NCBI GenBank assembly: GCA_019751475.1
Contig: JAIENH010000104.1
Span: forward strand, 1-6,029
DNA length: 6,029 nucleotides
Direction of reading: 5' to 3'
DNA from: Cyclobacteriaceae bacterium
GTDB lineage: Bacteria; Bacteroidota; Bacteroidia; Cytophagales; Cyclobacteriaceae
Under the pieces are notes generated by a model that worked only from the letters and a program-made list of their open reading frames with translations, was not told the origin of the DNA and did not search any database. Positions 1 to 4,936 of the stretch are shown here, piece by piece (within the stretch, counting starts at the first letter, position 1; each line of letters starts with the position of its first letter). The position numbers were made by a program, and so were the translations under genes.

Positions 1-1
1 G

Positions 2-520
2 GCATGGCCCGGAGGATTGTTGTCGTTGTCACTATCGTTGTGCTTTCTCGCGGCTGCCTTCACAGAATCCATTGGCATTCATGCGGTGTTTGGCGCCTTC
101 ATCATCGGCATTGCCTTGGGCGACTCCGAACACATGAGTGAACGCGCCAAAGAAATCGTGCATCAGTTTATCAATAATATTTTCGCACCCTTATTCTTTG
201 TGGCCATCGGATTGAAAGTAAATTTTATTGCCAACTTTGATCTGGCCCTCGTCTTGGTGGTGCTTGTGATTGCTTTCGCTGGAAAGATTATCGGCAGCGG
301 CCTCGGAACAAAACTCGGAGGCTTTACGTGGCGCGAGTCGCTGGCAGCAGGCTTTGGCATGAATGCGCGTGGGGCTATGGAAATTATCCTCGGCATTGTA
401 GCGCTGGAGTACGGCATCATTAATGAAAAAGTATTTGTGGCATTGGTGATCATGGCATTGCTTACCAGTATGACCAGCGGCCCGTTGATGAAATGGATGT
501 TGAAGGCTCATGACAAGTGA
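2..520 (+). CDS. Cation:proton antiporter (CPA2, KefB/NapA-like), C-terminal part, 5' truncated by window edge
   Basis: The reading frame is open from base 2, so the first visible residues are AWPGG followed by LLSLSLSL. A TTG at 17 is not the real start, and the gene begins outside the window. The 172 visible residues are the last membrane helices of a sodium/proton or potassium/proton exchanger. The stretch FTESIGIHAVFGAFIIGIALGD is typical of the family, as are the later GLGTKLGG, the glycine-rich loop around GFGMNARGAMEIILG, and the helix ending GPLMKWML. The protein stops just after this last helix, so no cytoplasmic TrkA/RCK regulatory domain follows. It would exchange Na+ or K+ for H+ across the inner membrane. 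Its stop codon lies inside the next gene, which starts at 510, so the two are probably co-transcribed and translationally coupled. The family is clear, but the transported ion cannot be told from this fragment. Confidence 0.9.
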   Translation, partial: AWPGGLLSLSLSLCFLAAAFTESIGIHAVFGAFIIGIALGDSEHMSERAKEIVHQFINNIFAPLFFVAIGLKVNFIANFDLALVLVVLVIAFAGKIIGSGLGTKLGGFTWRESLAAGFGMNARGAMEIILGIVALEYGIINEKVFVALVIMALLTSMTSGPLMKWMLKAHDK

Positions 521-959
521 TCGGATAATCATTCGCGCGGCTGTCTCTTCCGATGCAAAACCGGTTCAAAGTCTTTTGGCACAACTGGGCTATCCTGACT
601 TGAGTGAAAAAGAAGTGGAGGAGAAAATCAAGGCACACGAAGGAGCCAACTATAAACTACTGGTGGCCGAGCAGGCCAATCGCGTGATTGGATTTATCTC
701 CCTGCATTTATTTGATCTTATGCACTGGCGAGGAAAAATGGGTCGAATCACAGCTTTTTGTGTGGATGAAAATGTACGCTCCCAAGGCATTGGTCTACAA
801 CTACTAGAGGAAGCTGAACGCTATTTATTCTCTCACGGTTGCGAAAAGTTGGAAGTGACGAGCAACGCAGTTCGCGTTAGAACCCATGCCTTCTACCTAA
901 AAGCCGGATACCTGGAAGATTCGCGGAGGTTCGTAAAGTATCTTCTGCTAAAAAAGTGA
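510..959 (+). CDS. GNAT family N-acetyltransferase
   Basis: This 149-aa protein is a single GNAT domain, at the usual length for a stand-alone family member. It transfers an acetyl group from acetyl-CoA to an amine, and the substrate cannot be deduced. The acetyl-CoA pyrophosphate-binding motif is visible as R90-S-Q-G-I-G95, after the beta-strand ITAFCVDENV and before the helix LQLLEEAERYLF. The C-terminal motif HAFYLKAGY (126-134) is the classic 'A-x-x-x-Y-x-x-x-G-F/Y' end of the fold, and an N-terminal IIIRAAVSSDAKPVQSLL strand-helix is also typical. The ATG at 510 overlaps the antiporter stop by 11 bases, which supports this start and suggests coupling. The gene ends 34 bases before the convergent XRE gene. 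Identification of the fold is firm; a role linked to the antiporter is only suggested by the overlap. Confidence 0.92.
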   Translation: MTSDRIIIRAAVSSDAKPVQSLLAQLGYPDLSEKEVEEKIKAHEGANYKLLVAEQANRVIGFISLHLFDLMHWRGKMGRITAFCVDENVRSQGIGLQLLEEAERYLFSHGCEKLEVTSNAVRVRTHAFYLKAGYLEDSRRFVKYLLLKK

Positions 960-993
960 AATCTCCTACGCAAGTGTAGAAGAGTGAGAAATT

Positions 994-1245
994 CTAATTT
1001 TTTGTTATCGAACTAAAAAAATCCGAGAGGCTTAAATTGTGAATTTCTAAAATTTGGAATAGGCTTTTGAAAGTGATATTGCTCTTACCCTTTTCAATGC
1101 GCCAATATTGAACCCTGGGAAGGTTATGGTCGTAAGCAAATGTCTCATGGCTTGTATAACCCTTCTTTTTACGTAGTTCCACTAACCTTTCCCCTATTTT
1201 CTTCAATTGACGCTCAAACTGTTCTTGATTCTTCACAAAGCGCAA
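994..1245 (-). CDS. XRE-family helix-turn-helix transcriptional regulator (small, non-ATG start)
   Basis: This 83-aa basic protein is almost entirely a Cro/C1-type DNA-binding domain. Helix 1 is around GERLVELRKKKGYT (18-31). The helix-turn-helix is around HETFAYDHNLPRVQYWRIEKGKSN (33-56), with the family's usual W/Y-RIEKG ending. The last helices are FKSLFQILEIHNLSLSDFF (59-77). The frame has a stop codon at 1270-1272 and no ATG between it and the domain. The start must therefore be the TTG at 1245 or the GTG three codons later (1234-1236). It is convergent with the GNAT gene and divergent from the glycine-rich peptide gene at 1389. By analogy with many such regulators it may repress itself and the divergent genes through the palindromes between them. 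There is no effector domain, so the signal is unknown. Confidence 0.87.
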   Translation of the reverse strand: MRFVKNQEQFERQLKKIGERLVELRKKKGYTSHETFAYDHNLPRVQYWRIEKGKSNITFKSLFQILEIHNLSLSDFFSSITKN

Positions 1246-1281
1246 ATTCCTACGCTTTTGAGCTAAATCTTAAAATGTAAC

Positions 1282-1293
1282 ATCATATATGAT
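1282..1293. promoter_or_regulatory. Perfect 12-bp palindrome, candidate operator
   Basis: ATCATATATGAT reads the same on both strands. It sits in the divergent region 37 bases upstream of the XRE start and touches the -7 element at 1293-1300. This position would suit a repressor site controlling the peptide gene, and possibly the regulator itself. It is AT-rich and short, so a chance origin is possible. Confidence 0.35.
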
Positions 1294-1300
1294 AATTTTG
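1293..1300 (+). promoter_or_regulatory. Candidate Bacteroidota -7 promoter element for the peptide gene
   Basis: TAATTTTG matches the Bacteroidota sigma-ABfr -7 consensus TAnnTTTG exactly. It faces the peptide gene and would place the transcript start near 1307, leaving a leader of about 80 bases before the ATG at 1389. No good TTG-type -33 element lies 19-21 bases upstream; the nearest TTTTG (1256-1260) is too far away. The promoter may be weak or dependent on an activator. Confidence 0.45.
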
Positions 1301-1337
1301 CATCGGAAGTATTCCTCTTGTTATTTCAACTCAAGGA

Positions 1338-1349
1338 TCTTGGCCAAGA
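1338..1349. promoter_or_regulatory. Second perfect 12-bp palindrome, candidate operator or leader element
   Basis: TCTTGGCCAAGA is a perfect palindrome about 40 bases upstream of the peptide start. Just before it, a CTTG at 1317-1320 and a CAAG at 1332-1335 form another small inverted pair. If transcription starts near 1307 the palindrome lies in the untranslated leader. There it could be a downstream operator. Its lack of a loop makes a simple RNA hairpin unlikely. Confidence 0.35.
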
Positions 1350-1388
1350 CCGAAAATCATTTAAAACTTCAAACAACACTTAAATCTT

Positions 1389-1658
1389 ATGAAGAAGACT
1401 CTAATTGGTCTATTCATCTGCTGCGCAGTGATGACCGCGAAAGAAATGACTCAAAACTCGAAAACTGACATGGGCTATCTGATTATGCGTAACAGGGGTG
1501 CCTTTGAGCAAAATGTCGCTGCTGGTGCACTAGGAACAGCTGCCGCTATTGTAGGCGGTCAAGCTGGCGCCAAATTCGGAGCTACTGTAGGCTGGATAGG
1601 TGGTTCTGCTGGAGCATTTTTTGGGGCAGTTATTGGTGGTGCCGTTGGTGCAGGATAG
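1389..1658 (+). CDS. Glycine-zipper hydrophobic peptide precursor, bacteriocin-like
   Basis: This 89-aa product has an N-terminal segment MKKTLIGLFICCAVMTA that resembles a short Sec signal peptide or leader. A polar stretch (18-42) follows, then a hydrophobic, almost charge-free tail (43-89). In the tail, glycines fall every fourth residue at 56, 60, 64, 68 and 72, and again at 71, 75, 79, 83 and 87, giving an unbroken GxxxG zipper. Lys62 is the only charged residue in it. Such zippers pack membrane helices and are common in class II and circular bacteriocins. The gene is divergent from an XRE regulator and is followed by a hairpin and three membrane-protein genes, which fits a secreted or membrane-inserting peptide with its processing genes. 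The ATG at 1389 is chosen because it gives the signal-like start; internal ATGs (codons 15, 20, 28) would lose it. I do not recognise a named family. Alternatives are a toxin of a membrane-active pair or a glycine-zipper envelope protein. Confidence 0.72.
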   Translation: MKKTLIGLFICCAVMTAKEMTQNSKTDMGYLIMRNRGAFEQNVAAGALGTAAAIVGGQAGAKFGATVGWIGGSAGAFFGAVIGGAVGAG

Positions 1659-1665
1659 CTTGCTA

Positions 1666-1701
1666 AGTAAAGTGCATGGAACGCAATTCATGCACTTTAC
1701 T
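1666..1701 (+). terminator. Strong intergenic hairpin, candidate attenuator or terminator after the peptide gene
   Basis: Bases 1666-1678 (AGTAAAGTGCATG) are the exact reverse complement of 1689-1701, giving a 13-bp stem. It can extend inward by one G-T and one A-T pair to a 6-base loop at 1681-1686. It begins 8 bases after the peptide stop codon. Only a short TCTTT follows, so termination may be partial. A read-through hairpin here would allow much more peptide than processing protein to be made, and it could also protect the peptide mRNA end. Confidence 0.6.
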
Positions 1702-1748
1702 CTTTGCCAAATACACTGAACCACATATCCAATAAATAAACTCTATTA

Positions 1749-2633
1749 ATGGAGTTCTCTTCAATACTCTATTCAGCCTTCCTTTTGTCCTTGCTATCAC
1801 TGATGGTAAAATATGTTGTTTTGATGGTAATGTCATTGTTTGCACACTCCATTAATCCGTTAAAACTGAATAATTATAAAGATGATATAATTCTACTACC
1901 GTTAATTTTACTTGGATATTCAGTTCTATTACTTGTAATAGAACTAGCGAACCCCGCGGAAGGTGGTATCTATTCATTCTTACTGATATTATTTGGCGCA
2001 TCTATTGTCCCGATAGTTCGTTTTACAGGTGAACCAATTATTACTCTCTTCCGATCAAGAATCAATAAAAATCATCAGAACGAAATTGTTAAAAAGAAAA
2101 TACAAGAGAGGTTCCAAGAAAACTATCACATTTATGTGATTGATAAAAAAATAATGAACGCCTATGCAACTGGAATTCTGCCATTTACCAAAATCATATT
2201 GATAGGAGAGTATTTTCTAGAGAATCTGAAACCAGAAATTATAGATGCTATCCTGACGCACGAAATCGCTCACTTAAAATATAATCACCTCTTAAAATTA
2301 ATGCTGACCAATATCCTATGGATTTCAATCACGATTTTTTCATTTTCTATCATTCGCAACCTTGTCGATAGCAGTAATCTATTTGCAGTTTTTTTAATGG
2401 GGTACTTTGGTTTGGTAGGCGGGGGTGGCCTCTTATTCGTTAATGGATTAGTTCAAAAGCGGCTTGAAAAACAGGCCGACTTATTTGCAGTAAAGAAAAA
2501 TGGCAAAGCTGCAGTTAAAGAAATGCTTCTTAAACTAAATGAACTTAGCAATGACCAAATGACAAAATGGTCATTCAATTATCCCACCCTTAATGAGCGC
2601 CTGGAGAATATTTCGCGAGCTGACTCTCACTAG
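1749..2633 (+). CDS. M48-family (HtpX/Ste24-like) integral membrane zinc metallopeptidase
   Basis: The zinc-binding motif HEIAH lies at residues 171-175 within AILTHEIAHLKYNHL. The third ligand is likely E240 in RLEKQAD, the M48 'ExxxD' signature. The C-terminal NYPTLNERLENI (277-288) matches the family's usual 'HPSxxERI' tail. Hydrophobic segments near 5-33, 46-66, 74-92, 186-205 and 211-234 make it a polytopic membrane protein of usual HtpX/Ste24-like length (294 aa). It would cleave peptides at or in the inner membrane. As the first gene after the peptide and its hairpin, it is the best candidate for removing a leader or degrading the peptide, but that is inference. Its coding sequence is strikingly A+T-rich; for example, 2041-2100 has 16 G/C of 60. 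Its last 41 bases overlap the next gene. HtpX-type quality control is the alternative role. Confidence 0.88.
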   Translation: MEFSSILYSAFLLSLLSLMVKYVVLMVMSLFAHSINPLKLNNYKDDIILLPLILLGYSVLLLVIELANPAEGGIYSFLLILFGASIVPIVRFTGEPIITLFRSRINKNHQNEIVKKKIQERFQENYHIYVIDKKIMNAYATGILPFTKIILIGEYFLENLKPEIIDAILTHEIAHLKYNHLLKLMLTNILWISITIFSFSIIRNLVDSSNLFAVFLMGYFGLVGGGGLLFVNGLVQKRLEKQADLFAVKKNGKAAVKEMLLKLNELSNDQMTKWSFNYPTLNERLENISRADSH

Positions 2634-3132
2634 AGGTGCTTTAATTGTTGCCCTTATTTTAATAGGCTACTTTCTTGGCTTTATGACGAATGTGCCTAAC
2701 TCTCACTCAGAAGAAACATTTAATGTTGCTCAAAATGTTATTGATAAATGGCAAACGTTCAGAATTGTATTTTTTCAAAACCTGAAAGTTGCCTTGATGC
2801 TATCCGTTTTCGGTTTTTTTTCCGGAGGTCTTTTAACTACCGCAGTTTTAGTCTGGAATGGTTATACAATGGGTATGTTAATAAAAATTAGCAAAATTCA
2901 ATACCTCAATACATCGGAAATGATTTATTATCAGATTCTACCGCATGCTTTACCAGAGCTACTATCATTTTCTCTTTTTGCTTGCATTGGCCTGCGTGGT
3001 TTTACTTTTATTTCAAAGCTTCTTATTCAGTCTGAAGTAGATAACTCATTGATTCCAAAATTATCGGAGGGTATTGTGCCAATAATTTTTCTTTTGATAG
3101 CCGGTTGGTTAGAAGCATTCGTCTCGCAGTGA
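2593..3132 (+). CDS. SpoIIM/DUF95-family membrane protein
   Basis: This 179-aa protein carries the conserved marks of the SpoIIM (stage II sporulation protein M, DUF95) family. They are the FFQNLKVALML helix (60-70), a GGLLTTAVLVWNGYTMGML segment containing the family NG pair (89-90), the hallmark ILPHALPELLSF (115-126; usually LPHGxxE), and a C-terminal helix ending AGWLEAFVSQ. There are about five membrane segments. The organism need not sporulate: the family is widespread, and DUF95 members are conserved parts of circular-bacteriocin clusters such as that of enterocin AS-48. There they are linked to maturation, secretion or immunity, and their exact biochemistry is unclear. The ATG at 2593 overlaps the M48 gene by 41 bases. 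The next in-frame ATG (codon 31) would remove the first membrane helix, so the upstream start is preferred. The overlap implies coupled translation with the protease. Confidence 0.88.
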   Translation: MSAWRIFRELTLTRGALIVALILIGYFLGFMTNVPNSHSEETFNVAQNVIDKWQTFRIVFFQNLKVALMLSVFGFFSGGLLTTAVLVWNGYTMGMLIKISKIQYLNTSEMIYYQILPHALPELLSFSLFACIGLRGFTFISKLLIQSEVDNSLIPKLSEGIVPIIFLLIAGWLEAFVSQ

Positions 3133-3144
3133 TATCTAAATCAG

Positions 3145-3711
3145 ATGCAGATGAAGTTACCATCACTAGCCTTGAGTCTCAAGTTAGTAATCGTCTATAT
3201 GATGCTTTTGATCGGTGTAGGGGCCTACAGGTCGCATCTCATTATTGAACATCTTCCTGACTCTTTTCAAGAAACCGCTAAAATATCGAACTATATATCC
3301 TTGCCAATCATGGCATCATCAATTTTCATGCTTGTAGCTGGCATCCTAGGATTTACCTGGTACTTCATGAAGATTCATGGCTTGGTGCTTGAAGTAGACG
3401 ACTATATTGGTTCAGCCAGATATTTGATTCTTAGCCTAATTGCCAATGAACTGTGTAAAGTCATTGCTATTGAATTGGTTTTGATAGATGAAATTCGAAT
3501 GTTGGACTTAATTTCTGAAAAAACGCTCCAAAGCACTCTATTCGTAAGGATTACCAGCATACTAGACGCAATTTTCTTTTCTTTTGGTTCAATTATGCTC
3601 GCACTCCAGCTTAGTAGAGAATATGGATACCCACGTAAAACTTGCTGGTTTGTCTTTATTTATTTGTTAGGGAGCATCTCCTTTATCTACGTGATTTTCT
3701 CATTGCCGTAA
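3145..3711 (+). CDS. Unrecognised multi-pass membrane protein, last gene of the peptide operon
   Basis: I do not recognise this 188-aa protein. It has about five hydrophobic segments, near residues 8-27, 49-73, 92-113, 133-154 and 167-186, joined by short charged loops. No catalytic motif is evident. It starts 12 bases after the SpoIIM-family stop, so it is almost certainly in the same transcript. Starts at codon 1 and codon 3 (both ATG) are equally possible. Like its two upstream neighbours it is A+T-rich. A membrane protein with no clear family, placed last in a bacteriocin-like operon, would suit an immunity or export-accessory role, but this rests on position only. Confidence 0.75.
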   Translation: MQMKLPSLALSLKLVIVYMMLLIGVGAYRSHLIIEHLPDSFQETAKISNYISLPIMASSIFMLVAGILGFTWYFMKIHGLVLEVDDYIGSARYLILSLIANELCKVIAIELVLIDEIRMLDLISEKTLQSTLFVRITSILDAIFFSFGSIMLALQLSREYGYPRKTCWFVFIYLLGSISFIYVIFSLP

Positions 3712-3840
3712 TATGCCTTTCGCTTATCTTGAGCGTTCACCTACCCGGTACCGGCATTCACCGACAGCCGATCGATGCCCACCTACCTCGAGTGGTCGTT
3801 TTAGGGCTGCCATCGTTTCTTTGAGTAAAAATTAACGCAC
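3712..3840. other. GC-rich intergenic spacer between the two operons
   Basis: This 129-base stretch has no convincing gene; the short frame crossing it lacks any protein-like pattern. Its composition switches sharply: 3721-3780 has 36 G/C of 60, unlike the A+T-rich genes before it. It contains a perfect 10-bp palindrome, CCGGTACCGG (3745-3754), and small inverted pairs such as GGCAT (3753-3757) with ATGCC (3775-3779). No clear rho-independent terminator or full promoter is visible. It should hold the end of the peptide operon and the promoter of the LiaF-like operon. Confidence 0.5.
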
Positions 3841-4563
3841 ATGGAAACAAATCCTATGGAAAACAACGAAAGAAAAGAACGATTCATTAACAGCACCGGG
3901 CGCCAACTGGGTGGACTGGTACTCGTGGCTGTTGGTTCTTTGTTTCTCGCACGGCAGGCTGGTGTTGAACTTCCGTATTGGCTTTTTGGCTGGGAGACGA
4001 TTCTCATTGGTATTGGTATTTACATCGGTGCCCGTCATTCCTTTAAGCCGGGCGGGTGGATTGTACCAATCCTAATTGGGGGCTTTTTTCTGGCCGATGA
4101 CGTGCTGTTGGATATGAATCTTCGCCAGTATTTATGGCCTTCCCTGATTATTGGCTTGGGATTATTTATGATTTTGGGGCCAATGCGAAAAAAAAGCAGG
4201 TGGGACACCGCCTCCATTTCGCAAGACGATATAATTGATGCTGTCTCCGTGTTTGGCGGCACCAAGCGTAACATCATCTCCAAAGACTTCAAAGGCGGTG
4301 ACATCACCACTGTCTTTGGCGGCACCGATCTTAACTTCATGCAAGCAGACATAAATAACAGCGCTACCATTGATGTCACCACGGTGTTTGGCGGCACCAA
4401 AATTATTGTACCTCCTCACTGGAATGTGAAATCGGAAGTAGTCTGCATACTGGGTGGTCTTGACGATAAGCGGCCTATTTTGAAAGATATGCCGGAGACA
4501 GGCAAAACGCTTGTACTAACAGGCACCTGCGTTTTTGGTGGTATTGATATTAAAAGCTATTAA
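3841..4563 (+). CDS. LiaF-like membrane protein with VFGG repeats (cell-envelope stress response family)
   Basis: The N-terminal half has four membrane helices (about 22-38, 46-64, 72-90, 97-113) typical of the LiaF/DUF5668 transmembrane domain. The cytoplasmic or exposed C-terminal half contains a repeated turn: VFGG at 137, 158, 182 and 231 and ILGG at 203, each followed by a beta-strand pattern, consistent with a small beta-solenoid as in the LiaF C-terminal domain. In Bacillus, LiaF holds the LiaRS two-component system off until cell-wall antibiotics act. Here a kinase and a response regulator lie two genes downstream, so a similar sensing-modulator role is plausible. That kinase is LytS-type, not LiaS-type. 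Starts at ATG 3841 or 3856 are both possible; the first is used. DUF4288 follows after 20 bases. Family assignment is fairly firm and the function is inferred. Confidence 0.82.
   Translation: METNPMENNERKERFINSTGRQLGGLVLVAVGSLFLARQAGVELPYWLFGWETILIGIGIYIGARHSFKPGGWIVPILIGGFFLADDVLLDMNLRQYLWPSLIIGLGLFMILGPMRKKSRWDTASISQDDIIDAVSVFGGTKRNIISKDFKGGDITTVFGGTDLNFMQADINNSATIDVTTVFGGTKIIVPPHWNVKSEVVCILGGLDDKRPILKDMPETGKTLVLTGTCVFGGIDIKSY
4249..4399 (+). repeat. Three near-identical coding repeats (VFGGT units) inside the LiaF-like gene
   Basis: GTGTTTGGCGGCACCA occurs at 4249-4264 and exactly again at 4384-4399. A near copy (GTCTTTGGCGGCACC) lies at 4312-4326. Spacings of 63 and 72 bases keep the reading frame (21 and 24 residues). 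They encode the VFGGT turns of the repeat domain, and the strong nucleotide match suggests internal duplication or codon constraint. Confidence 0.8.
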
Positions 4564-4583
4564 TCCTTTCAAATTCCAAGGTC

Positions 4584-4931
4584 ATGAACTGGTATATTGC
4601 TAAAGTTATTTTCAAAATTTCCAATGGAAACTCTGGCGCAAAGTCGCAATTTGATGAGCACCTGCGACTGATACAGGCCCGGAGTTTTGAAGAGGCCCTG
4701 TTAAAAGCCCGGGTGCTCGGGCTCACCGAAGAAGACCACTTCATTAACTCCAATGACCAAACGGTAGATTGGGAGTTTGTAAATGTTTCTGAACTCCTTC
4801 CGCTTCATGAAATAACCGATGGTCTTGAACTATATTCGCGTGTTCACGAAACGGAAGAGGCTCATGACTACGTTCGCTACGTACATCAGAAGGCCGCCTC
4901 GCTCCAGGCTGAACAAACCCTTGCTGTATAA
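4584..4931 (+). CDS. DUF4288 domain protein
   Basis: This 115-aa soluble protein shows the DUF4288 pattern from its first residues: MNWYIAKVIFKI, then LRLIQARSFEEALLKARVLG (28-46), then a WEFVNVSELLPL strand (63-74), then DGLELYSRVHE (79-89). The family has no established function. Members are small single-domain proteins that often accompany other genes. The gene starts 20 bases after the LiaF-like stop and ends 5 bases before the kinase start, so all belong to one operon. Its place between a membrane sensor and a kinase suggests an accessory role in signalling, but nothing in the sequence proves it. Confidence 0.8.
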   Translation: MNWYIAKVIFKISNGNSGAKSQFDEHLRLIQARSFEEALLKARVLGLTEEDHFINSNDQTVDWEFVNVSELLPLHEITDGLELYSRVHETEEAHDYVRYVHQKAASLQAEQTLAV

Positions 4932-4936
4932 CCGCT

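Noticed and set aside
960..1000. Possible bidirectional terminator between the GNAT and XRE genes (CTAC/GTAG pairing followed by a T-run near 998)
   Set aside because: The stem is only 4 bp with a mismatch before any extension, and the T-run is not adjacent to it.
1389..1557. Double-glycine leader cleaved by a C39 peptidase transporter
   Set aside because: The residues before the GG at 56-57 do not match the usual leader pattern, and no C39-type ABC transporter gene is present in the window.
1663..1845. Minus-strand open frame over the hairpin and the M48 gene start
   Set aside because: It is antisense to a clear gene and owes part of its sequence to the hairpin; there is no recognisable motif or promoter.
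3745..3800. Cluster of restriction-like palindromes (GGTACC, ATCGAT, CTCGAG) suggesting a cloning artefact
   Set aside because: Six-base palindromes are expected in GC-balanced DNA, they are not contiguous as in a polylinker, and the flanks read as natural sequence.
3642..3824. Short plus-strand open frame of 60 codons crossing the end of the orphan membrane gene and the spacer
   Set aside because: It overlaps the real gene in another frame, has no protein family pattern, and its composition follows the spacer.
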